Assembly (NCBI GenBank): GCA_043809745.1 | Contig: JBDROU010000069.1 | Location: forward strand, 1 to 23,375 | Direction: 5' to 3' | Source of the DNA: JBDROU01 sp043809745 [NCBI: bacterium] | GTDB lineage: Bacteria; Elusimicrobiota; JBDRMW01 | Length of the DNA stretch: 23,375 nt | Shown here: one piece after another, positions 1 to 6,371 of the stretch | Layout of the letters: every line of letters starts with the position of its first letter | Position numbering within the stretch: the first letter of the stretch is position 1 | Notes under the pieces: model-generated | The model's input: the letters and a program-made list of their open reading frames with translations, nothing else | Told to the model about the DNA's origin: nothing | The model's database searches: none | Translations under genes and position numbers: made by a program

Positions 1-138
1 ATCCGAACGATGCGGTGTTTTACCAATAATTCGAGTTGTGACCGTATCTTTTATGCATTGGCCGATCGTTTTAATAAGAATCCATGGCGGTTGCCTGGTT
101 TTGTCCCAAATCGAAAGTCAGCAGAGATCTTGACATAA
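1..138 (+). CDS. C-terminal end of a transposase (IS256/Mutator-like), 5' end outside the window
   Basis: Frame 1 is open from the first base to a TAA at 136-138 and encodes 45 residues. It begins I-R-T-M-R-C-F-T-N-N and continues S-S-C-D-R-I-F-Y-A-L-A-D-R-F-N. This pattern, an R-T-R/M stretch, then an F-x-N-x-x-S segment, then R-I-F/L-Y-A-L before a short basic tail, resembles the end of Mutator/IS256-type transposases, where a conserved helix after the catalytic Glu closes the DDE domain. The catalytic residues lie outside the window, so activity cannot be judged. The assignment rests on motif recollection only. The next gene, trpS, has no functional link to it, which supports this being the edge of a mobile element rather than part of an operon. 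Confidence 0.45.
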   Translation: MRTMRCFTNNSSCDRIFYALADRFNKNPWRLPGFVPNRKSAEILT

Positions 139-155
139 TGAAATTTTTGCGATGC

Positions 156-185
156 TTGCAACACTGTCTTATAAAAATGTATAAT
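156..185 (+). promoter_or_regulatory. Candidate sigma70-type promoter for trpS
   Basis: A perfect -10 box TATAAT lies at 180-185. A partial -35 TTGCAA lies at 156-161, with an 18-base spacer. It sits between the transposase stop (138) and the trpS start (259), giving a leader of about 65 bases. It may fall within or just outside the end of the flanking mobile element. Supported by pattern only. Confidence 0.4.
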
Positions 186-258
186 TTACAGGTTTAACTG
201 TATATATAATGAAGTTTTGGAGATTCATAAGTTAATTAAATTAAAAAAAGAGGTATAT

Positions 259-1248
259 ATGAAAAAGGTTTTTTCTGGGATTCAGCCGACAGGGGTTATA
301 CATATAGGTAATTATATCGGGGCGCTAAAAAATTGGGTTAAAATGCAAAACGAATATGAATGTGTTTATTGCATTGTTGATAATCACGCTATAACTTCAA
401 AGCAAGAGAAGGAAGAATTGAAGAAGAATATTATATATACTGCGAAAATTTGTTTGGCTGCAGGGATCGATCCGAAGAAATCTCTGTTTTTTGTCCAATC
501 TGATGTGCCGGAACACGCGGAGCTTACCTGGATTTTAAATTGTTATACATATTTTGGTGAATTGAGGAGGATGACGCAATTTAAAGAGAAGGCTGGTAGC
601 TCTCAGGAAGGAAGCTGTATCGGGCTGCTGGATTACCCGGTACTTATGGCTTCCGACATATTGCTGTATCAAACAGATGCTGTTCCTGTGGGAGAGGATC
701 AACAGCAGCATTTGGAATTAACAAGAACTATTGCTCGCAGGGTTAATAATATTTATGGCTCCGTTTTTAAGATCCCAGAAGCTATAATTAATACACTTGG
801 AGCCAGAATTATGGGGCTGGATGATCCAACAAAGAAGATGAGTAAGAGTGCGCATAGCGAGTATAATTACATAGCCGTAGATGATAAAGCTGAAAGTATT
901 AGCAGAAAGATTCAATTTGCTGTAACTGATTCTGGTAAAGATGTATTGATGGATGAGGAAAGAAAACCAGCAGTTACTAATTTAATTACTTTATATACAT
1001 TATTCTCAGGTATATCTATAAGCGATATAGAAAAAAAGTATCTGGATTGCGGCTATTCTGCTTTTAAGAAAGATCTGGCACAAGTTGTGATTGATGGCTT
1101 AAAATCAATTAGAGAAAAAATGCTTGAATTAGATGGGAACGAAGGTGAAATAAAAAAGATTCTTAAAGAAAACGCGGTCAAAGCCAGGGAAACAGCTCAA
1201 AAAACATTAAATGATCTTAAATCTAAGATCGGCCTGGGTAGCGGATAA
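259..1248 (+). CDS. trpS: Tryptophanyl-tRNA synthetase
   Basis: Class Ic aminoacyl-tRNA synthetase that activates tryptophan with ATP and loads it onto tRNA-Trp in the cytoplasm. The protein starts M-K-K-V-F-S-G-I-Q-P-T-G. It carries the HIGH-type signature H-I-G-N at residues 15-18 and the second signature K-M-S-K-S at 193-197. The segment D-Y-P-V-L-M-A-S-D-I-L-L-Y, followed by V-G-E-D-Q-Q-Q-H-L-E-L, is typical of TrpS and lines the tryptophan and ATP pocket. An upstream in-frame ATG at 217 would add 14 residues, but the ATG at 259 is preferred: it has AGAGGT at 249-254 and matches the usual N-terminus. The 329-residue length is normal for bacterial TrpS. The gene is complete with no visible defect and lies 39 bases upstream of the next small gene. 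Confidence 0.97.
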   Translation: MKKVFSGIQPTGVIHIGNYIGALKNWVKMQNEYECVYCIVDNHAITSKQEKEELKKNIIYTAKICLAAGIDPKKSLFFVQSDVPEHAELTWILNCYTYFGELRRMTQFKEKAGSSQEGSCIGLLDYPVLMASDILLYQTDAVPVGEDQQQHLELTRTIARRVNNIYGSVFKIPEAIINTLGARIMGLDDPTKKMSKSAHSEYNYIAVDDKAESISRKIQFAVTDSGKDVLMDEERKPAVTNLITLYTLFSGISISDIEKKYLDCGYSAFKKDLAQVVIDGLKSIREKMLELDGNEGEIKKILKENAVKARETAQKTLNDLKSKIGLGSG

Positions 1249-1287
1249 ACTCAAAAATTACAATTCAGCGGTGCGAGAAAGATTTTA

Positions 1288-1593
1288 ATGAAAAAAACTG
1301 TAAGAGTGGAATGTCCTTATTGTAAAGCTACAATGTATGTAGATGCTTGTTCCGGGGAAGTTGTAGAAAAATGGCAAAAATTGGCTAAGGACCCTTCAAG
1401 AGATCAATTAGCTGAAGCGTTGCAAAAAATAAGCAGGGAAAAAGAAAATAGGCAGGTTAAATTCCAAAAAGCTCAGAGTGAATTAACTGAGAAGAAGCAA
1501 AAAATAGAGGAAGCTTTTAAAAAACAACTGAAAAAAGTAAAAGAGGAAGGAGAGCAAGGCAGACCTCCTCTAAAACCCATTGATCTGGACTGA
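1288..1593 (+). CDS. Small CPYC-motif coiled-coil protein of unknown function
   Basis: A 101-residue protein. The first 25 residues hold C9-P-Y-C12 and C21, which looks like a reduced or half zinc ribbon. The rest is strongly charged and helical with alternating Lys, Glu and Gln, predicted as coiled coil over roughly residues 45-90. The tail is acidic (P-I-D-L-D). No signal peptide or membrane segment is visible, so it is probably cytoplasmic. It follows trpS by 39 bases on the same strand and may be co-transcribed. Its composition and codon use match the neighbours and the stop is clean, so it looks like a real gene. Small proteins of this shape are seen as unnamed hypotheticals in other bacteria (recollection), but I cannot assign a role. 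Confidence 0.7.
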   Translation: MKKTVRVECPYCKATMYVDACSGEVVEKWQKLAKDPSRDQLAEALQKISREKENRQVKFQKAQSELTEKKQKIEEAFKKQLKKVKEEGEQGRPPLKPIDLD

Positions 1594-1744
1594 CAATCAA
1601 CAATCGAAAGACCTAAGATACGGTATCAAAGCAGAATTTTATTCAATCCTTAAATCTTATTAAGCCGAAGTGTTGAGCCGAATGATATCGATCTTTTTCT
1701 TTCCTGTTTCATGTCAATATCAGATCTGGCGCAAAGATATCTAA

Positions 1745-1772
1745 TTTACTTATCTAACAATAATTTTATACA
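1745..1772 (+). promoter_or_regulatory. Candidate promoter for the TauE-like/cysE pair
   Basis: TTTACT at 1745-1750 and TATACA at 1767-1772 are separated by 16 bases, 35 bases upstream of the ATG at 1808. The start itself has a good ribosome binding site, AAGGGG at 1795-1800. The 214-base gap from 1594 to 1807 shows no coding sequence and no clear terminator hairpin. Confidence 0.3.
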
Positions 1773-1807
1773 ATGAAATAAGCGCAAGCTGATAAAGGGG
1801 TTATTTT

Positions 1808-2173
1808 ATGCAAATAATAGTATTAGTTTTCTGCGGTCTGTTTTCAGGTTTTGCAAGCGGTTTGTTGGGAATTGGAGGAGGGGTATTGTTGGTGCCTTTA
1901 TTTTATTATTTATTAGGTATAACCATGTATAAAGCTGTTGGGACATCAATAGCCCTAATTGCTGTAACAACTATAGCCGGCAGTTTCGTGCATGCTTATA
2001 ATCATTTTATTGATTACCGGATATTTTTGATAAGTTTGGCGTTTGTGATTAGCGGCAGTATTTTAGGCGGATTTGCATTAAAGTATGTTAATGCGGAGAT
2101 TATTAGAAAAATATTTGCTGTAATTCTGTTTTTAGTTTCTTTAAGAATGTTTTTTGGAGGAAGGGGTTTGTAA
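1808..2173 (+). CDS. Half-length TauE/SafE-like membrane permease
   Basis: A 121-residue integral membrane protein with about four hydrophobic segments. Residues 18-26 (G-L-L-G-I-G-G-G-V) carry the glycine-rich signature of the TauE/SafE (DUF81) family, whose members export sulfite, sulfoacetate or related organic anions across the inner membrane. Typical family members are about 250 residues and contain two such repeats; only the first is present. The reading frame closes cleanly with TAA overlapping the cysE ATG (TAATG), and there is no second half downstream, so this looks like a natural half-size form that may act as a dimer rather than a frameshifted gene. A ribosome binding site AAGGGG lies seven bases before the ATG. 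Pairing with cysE suggests sulfur metabolism; the substrate is unknown. Confidence 0.8.
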   Translation: MQIIVLVFCGLFSGFASGLLGIGGGVLLVPLFYYLLGITMYKAVGTSIALIAVTTIAGSFVHAYNHFIDYRIFLISLAFVISGSILGGFALKYVNAEIIRKIFAVILFLVSLRMFFGGRGL

Positions 2174-2976
2174 TGTTTGAGGATATAAAAAATGTATTCA
2201 AAAGAGATCCGGCGGCCAAAAATATTTTGGAAGTAATACTTTGCTATCCAGGGCTGCATGCTATTTGGATTCACCGTATATCAAACAGGCTTTTTAAGAT
2301 TAAACTATATACTTTAGCGAGAATAATATCTCATATCTCTCGTTTTTTTACCGGTATAGAAATACACCCTGGAGCCAAAATTGGGAAAAGATTGTTTATC
2401 GATCATGGCATGGGAGTTGTTGTAGGTGAAACTACTGAAATCGGAGATGATTGTCTTATATATCAGGGTGTAGTCCTTGGAGGGACATCTATGTCCAAAG
2501 AAAAAAGGCATCCAACATTGCACAACAACGTTGTTGTCGGGGCAGGAGCGGTCGTCTTAGGCCCTATAATTATCGGCTCCGGGGCAAAGGTTGGAGCTGG
2601 ATCGGTGGTCTTAAATGACGTCCCGCCGGGAGCAACTGTAGTAGGGATTCCCGGGAGAATTGGAATTGGATTCAGCAATAAAGAAATGGTGGATTTAGAG
2701 CACGGTAAATTGCCTGATCCAGTTGCTGACGCAATTCGTTTTGTAATGAAAGAACAAAATGTTTTAGAAGGAAGAGTAAAGAAGATAGAATCTAAGCAAG
2801 GAATTGTCAGCCCTGCTGATAGATTTTTAGAAGAAAAGAAAAATGTAATTGAGAAGGAGTTCGAAATTCAAACTCTTTTAGATGAAAGAATAAAAGAATT
2901 AGAGGAAGAGGTTGAACAGATAAAGAAAGAGAAAAAAAGCTTTATCAAAATTGAGGACAAAGATCACGATAAATAA
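2173..2976 (+). CDS. cysE: Serine O-acetyltransferase with C-terminal coiled-coil extension
   Basis: Transfers acetyl from acetyl-CoA to L-serine to make O-acetylserine, the carbon acceptor for cysteine synthesis, in the cytoplasm. The left-handed beta-helix core is clear: [10 protein letters not shown] near residue 63, then the catalytic histidine in I-D-H-G-M-G (H78) and [10 protein letters not shown]. Later come the repeats [10 protein letters not shown] and V-G-A-G-S-V-V-L, and the closing V-V-G-I-P-G-R. Lacking the long N-terminal helical domain, it is the short Bacillus-like type, which also has Glu in I/V-E-I-H-P and L-P-D-P-V-A-D. After about residue 200 there is an unusual Glu/Lys-rich tail of about 65 residues, predicted coiled coil. 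Its ATG overlaps the preceding stop by one base, so translation is probably coupled. No cysteine synthase gene is in the window. Confidence 0.95.
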   Translation: MFEDIKNVFKRDPAAKNILEVILCYPGLHAIWIHRISNRLFKIKLYTLARIISHISRFFTGIEIHPGAKIGKRLFIDHGMGVVVGETTEIGDDCLIYQGVVLGGTSMSKEKRHPTLHNNVVVGAGAVVLGPIIIGSGAKVGAGSVVLNDVPPGATVVGIPGRIGIGFSNKEMVDLEHGKLPDPVADAIRFVMKEQNVLEGRVKKIESKQGIVSPADRFLEEKKNVIEKEFEIQTLLDERIKELEEEVEQIKKEKKSFIKIEDKDHDK

Positions 2977-3020
2977 TATTTTCATCTTTGTGCAATTATA
3001 TGGTGTTTGTTTTATAGCAG

Positions 3021-3050
3021 TTGATAAGAGTGTTAAGAAATCAATATGAT
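3021..3050 (+). promoter_or_regulatory. Candidate promoter for the zinc-array membrane protein
   Basis: TTGATA at 3021-3026 and TATGAT at 3045-3050 are separated by 18 bases, about 76 bases upstream of the ATG at 3127. The start has AAAGG at 3116-3120. The box sequences are each one or two bases from consensus. Pattern evidence only. Confidence 0.4.
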
Positions 3051-3126
3051 TCGATTTTTTAAGTCATCTAGTTGCCTATCCTTGCAATATTTTTCAATTA
3101 ATCATAAAACTCTGTAAAGGTATTTT

Positions 3127-5178
3127 ATGCGCTGTCCAAAATGTAATAGTGAAATTAAAGGGTTTAAGGAATATTGTGTGAAATGCGGTGCCAGCGTAAA
3201 ACTTGAAATTCAGGATATTGCTAAAGATAACGAAAGTTCTGATAATATAGAAATAAATATAGACCCCGAAAAGGAGAAAGACGCGCATATAAAGTTCCCA
3301 GATCCTATAGAACTTGAAGAAATGGGAGAAGATATGCCACAAGAGGGAATTAAAAACAAAACACCGAAAGAAAGGGAAGTTCAAGTAGAACACCCTTCAT
3401 ATATCCTTGTTGATGCAGTAAAGGATGATCCTTTTCAGGATAAAGGATGGGGTCAGTGGGAAATAATCAAGGGAAAAATATATAAGCAGGAAGTTATAAA
3501 AAGTCCTGATGAAAAAAGTAAGTTTTATAAAATATTTAAAGATTGGATAAAAAAAATAGATAATGTGCATTGTGATGAAATAATGAGGAGAATAGGCATT
3601 CAGTCAGTTGTTGAGTACCCTTTTTATTACGTAAGCTTAAGTACAGTCCATGAAAAAAGAGAAGATGTAAAAGAGTTTTCCAGGCCTTATAAAGGTGAAA
3701 AGCTATTTAAGAAAACTGTTAGTATTGAGGAAAACTTGGACCTGTGGCCTTATAAATCTACAGATGATATAATGTTTTTGAAAAATCTGCAAAAAGTAGA
3801 TATTCCGGACTCCATGGAACAGATTAAGTGTCCGACCTGTTTGGGAAAAACCGTTAAGTGTAATTCATGCAGCGGTAAAAAGATTATTACATGTCCGGAT
3901 TGCCGCGGTATGAAGCGGATAACTTGCAGGGCTTGCAACTCTACCAAGAAAAGGACATGTCAAGAATGCAGTGGTAAAGGGAAAACCGGCAGCGCAGAAT
4001 GCTATCAGTGTAAAGGTACAGGTTCGGTGCCTTGTGAGGTATGCAGCAATGGCTACCTTCAGTGCGAAAAGTGCCATTCTAAAGGTCAAGTTCAATGCAA
4101 AAATTGCAATGGGGTAGGTTTTGAGAGCTGTAATATATGTGAAAATTCCGGGAAGATCCTTCAGGGTCTGCAATTTACTTCAAATTTCCAGATAAGCACC
4201 CAGGAGGCGGTGTTTGATAATTCTGCTATACCGACCAGAATTTTGCAGGCAGATAAAAAGATATTTACAAAAGACACAAACCTTGCAGAAGTAGTTGGTA
4301 AGAATTTTAATGAAAATGATTTTCTCAAAGGAGTTGCATACGAAGCCTTAAAAGAAAAAATAAAGCAATTTGTTAACGAAAGCCATGAAGAAAAAGATAA
4401 AGCATTAAAAATAAGGCGGCAGAAATTAAGTATAAAAAAGTATCCAATATGGCTGGTAAGATATTTATATGAGAACAGAGCATATGATTTGTATATAAAA
4501 ACAAACAGTTATGAAATTTATTATGACAGATCTCCATTCCAAATAATCGGAAAGAAAATGATATCCGAAGCCAAATGGGAGATGTTAAAATTAAATTTTT
4601 ATAAAACTGCGGCTTTGTGTTTGCGGGCAAGCGCTATAGCGGATTTTGCCGCAGTAGCAAATAGAATGTTGGGCAATATGAAAAATACAATGATTATTGT
4701 CTATAATTGCTCAGGAATTCTAGGAGGTGTAATAGCAGGTTTGTTTTGTATGCTGCATTTTTCTGCGATAGGTAAAAATAATTTTAACACCTTGGTGCCA
4801 AAACTAATATTTTATATTTTTGTCGTAATTATCGGTTATGTTTCCGGGGCCGCAACTAGAAGATTTGTAAAAATGAAACTGGATAAATATAAGAAAAGAC
4901 TTTTAGTCCCTGTTCTTACCGCTTTTTTTACTGTTTTGGTTTTATATTTTGGAGTATTTGCTCTAAGTGGATTTAATCCTTATATAATACTTGATCAGCG
5001 CCAGTTCAATAAGGAATTTTTTAAAGTTTTTCCATTTGGTATACATCCAACTTACATAAATGAGGAATATAATAATCTTAAAAGCATTATTGAAAAGTAT
5101 AAGAAAACGGGAGTAGATTTATCAATAGCTGAGAATGGATTGGCTGCGCAGGAGAAATTTAAATCAAAAAAAAAGTGA
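3127..5178 (+). CDS. Zinc ribbon and tandem CxxC-array membrane protein, function unknown
   Basis: A 683-residue multidomain protein that I cannot name. Residues 3-20 form a zinc ribbon (C3-P-K-C6 and C17-V-K-C20). An acidic linker and an unassigned region follow to about 230. Residues 235-338 hold ten C-x-x-C motifs at regular spacing (about 10-14 residues, several followed by G-x-G), resembling the zinc-binding region of DnaJ but longer: DnaJ has four motifs, and ten could bind about five zinc ions. After the array comes a mixed domain with Y-P-I-W-L-V-R-Y-L-Y-E at about 439-449, then three hydrophobic membrane segments at roughly 520-543, 559-577 and 594-613, and a soluble C-terminal tail of about 65 residues. 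There is no J domain and no N-terminal signal peptide, so the zinc part is probably cytoplasmic. A role in protein folding or membrane-protein handling would be a guess. Confidence 0.85.
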   Translation: MRCPKCNSEIKGFKEYCVKCGASVKLEIQDIAKDNESSDNIEINIDPEKEKDAHIKFPDPIELEEMGEDMPQEGIKNKTPKEREVQVEHPSYILVDAVKDDPFQDKGWGQWEIIKGKIYKQEVIKSPDEKSKFYKIFKDWIKKIDNVHCDEIMRRIGIQSVVEYPFYYVSLSTVHEKREDVKEFSRPYKGEKLFKKTVSIEENLDLWPYKSTDDIMFLKNLQKVDIPDSMEQIKCPTCLGKTVKCNSCSGKKIITCPDCRGMKRITCRACNSTKKRTCQECSGKGKTGSAECYQCKGTGSVPCEVCSNGYLQCEKCHSKGQVQCKNCNGVGFESCNICENSGKILQGLQFTSNFQISTQEAVFDNSAIPTRILQADKKIFTKDTNLAEVVGKNFNENDFLKGVAYEALKEKIKQFVNESHEEKDKALKIRRQKLSIKKYPIWLVRYLYENRAYDLYIKTNSYEIYYDRSPFQIIGKKMISEAKWEMLKLNFYKTAALCLRASAIADFAAVANRMLGNMKNTMIIVYNCSGILGGVIAGLFCMLHFSAIGKNNFNTLVPKLIFYIFVVIIGYVSGAATRRFVKMKLDKYKKRLLVPVLTAFFTVLVLYFGVFALSGFNPYIILDQRQFNKEFFKVFPFGIHPTYINEEYNNLKSIIEKYKKTGVDLSIAENGLAAQEKFKSKKK

Positions 5179-5216
5179 ATAATTTGTCTTAATTAGAGAT
5201 GTAAAAGGAAAAGAAG

Positions 5217-6338
5217 ATGAGTAAAAAGAGAATTATAATAAAGATAGGAACAAATGTAATTACTAATGCTGATGGTCTTTTAGATATGGATTTTATTGAG
5301 CGTTTATCCGGTGAGTTATCCGAAATTATATCAGGCGGTTGTGAGATAGTGCTAGTTAGTTCCGGCGCAATCGGAGCCGGTGCTGGCAAGTTGAATTTAA
5401 AAACAAGGCCGAAAGCACTTGCCCAAAAGCAGGCCATTGCTGCTGTAGGACAGGTGTTATTAATGCATGCATATGAGAAGTGCTTTGGCAGACATAACAT
5501 AAATGTTGCTCAGGTGCTATTAACACGAGAAGATTTGGAGATAAGATCCCGTTATTTAAATGCGCGCAATACCTTAAATACACTTCTTTCAATGAATATA
5601 ATTCCCATAGTGAATGAAAATGATACAGTATCAGTAGAAGAGATACAATTTGGAGATAATGATACTTTATCTGCAATAATAGCAGCAAAACTTGAGGCAG
5701 ATTATCTTATAATGCTAACAGATGTTGATGGGCTTTATATGGGTAATCCGAAACATGATAAAGAATGTAAGATAATTCAAAGAATTGAAAAAATTACTCC
5801 GGAACTGGAAAAATATATTTGCGGTAAATCCGGAAGTGTTTATTCTGTTGGTGGGATGTTAACTAAAGTTAGAGCTGCTAAGGCTGCGGTGTCTTCGGGT
5901 GTAACGGTTTTTATCGTCAATGGGAAAAAGTCCGGTGTAATAAAAGATGTTTTAGAAAATAAGAATATCGGGAGTTGTTTTGTCCCTGCTCAGCGCGGTA
6001 TCAAAGCAAGAAAAAGATGGATAGCATTTGGGGTCCGAATCAAAGGCAAGATATTGGTAGACAATGGCGCTGCTAAAGCAATTGTGCAGGGAGGGAAAAG
6101 TCTTTTGCCTTCAGGAATTATTGATATAGAAGGTAATTTCAGTATTGGTGACAGTGTATGCATAATTTCACCTGAAAAAGAGGAGATTGCTAGAGGGATA
6201 GTTTCTTTTAATAGTGATGAGATTTTGCAAATTAAGGGTAAAAAATCAAATAAGATAAAAGAGATACTGAATAAAGACGGTATAGAAGAAGTAATTCATA
6301 GGAATAATCTTGTTATAATATCTGATAAAGCTGGGTAA
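5217..6338 (+). CDS. proB: Glutamate 5-kinase with PUA domain
   Basis: Phosphorylates L-glutamate with ATP to give glutamyl-5-phosphate, the first step of proline synthesis, in the cytoplasm. The amino acid kinase domain occupies roughly residues 1-255. It starts with R-I-I-I-K-I-G-T-N-V-I-T, then has V-S-S-G-A-I-G-A-G and F-G-D-N-D-T-L-S-A, then M-L-T-D-V-D-G-L-Y, the typical nucleotide-binding and substrate-binding signatures. The C-terminal part from about 275 to 355 (I-L-V-D-N-G-A-A-K-A-I, then S-L-L-P-S-G-I) is the PUA domain of full-length ProB proteins. At 373 residues it is of normal length. AAGGAA at 5205-5210 precedes the ATG. proA is not adjacent; the gene lies between two membrane-protein genes of unrelated type, so it is probably not part of a proline operon here. 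Confidence 0.97.
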   Translation: MSKKRIIIKIGTNVITNADGLLDMDFIERLSGELSEIISGGCEIVLVSSGAIGAGAGKLNLKTRPKALAQKQAIAAVGQVLLMHAYEKCFGRHNINVAQVLLTREDLEIRSRYLNARNTLNTLLSMNIIPIVNENDTVSVEEIQFGDNDTLSAIIAAKLEADYLIMLTDVDGLYMGNPKHDKECKIIQRIEKITPELEKYICGKSGSVYSVGGMLTKVRAAKAAVSSGVTVFIVNGKKSGVIKDVLENKNIGSCFVPAQRGIKARKRWIAFGVRIKGKILVDNGAAKAIVQGGKSLLPSGIIDIEGNFSIGDSVCIISPEKEEIARGIVSFNSDEILQIKGKKSNKIKEILNKDGIEEVIHRNNLVIISDKAG

Positions 6339-6371
6339 GCACGAAATATTTGCGCTAACTAACAATAACTT

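Noticed and set aside
130-135. Perfect TTGACA near the transposase stop
   Set aside because: No -10 box lies at 16-18 bases; the nearest TATAAA is about 33 bases away, so the box at 156-161 was preferred.
3829-4140. Repeated short units suggesting a DNA repeat or CRISPR-like array
   Set aside because: The repetition is at the protein level (C-x-x-C); nucleotide units are not identical and there are no spacers.
5356-5688. 110-codon minus-strand frame inside proB
   Set aside because: It is a shadow of the intact amino acid kinase domain, with no start context and low-complexity composition.
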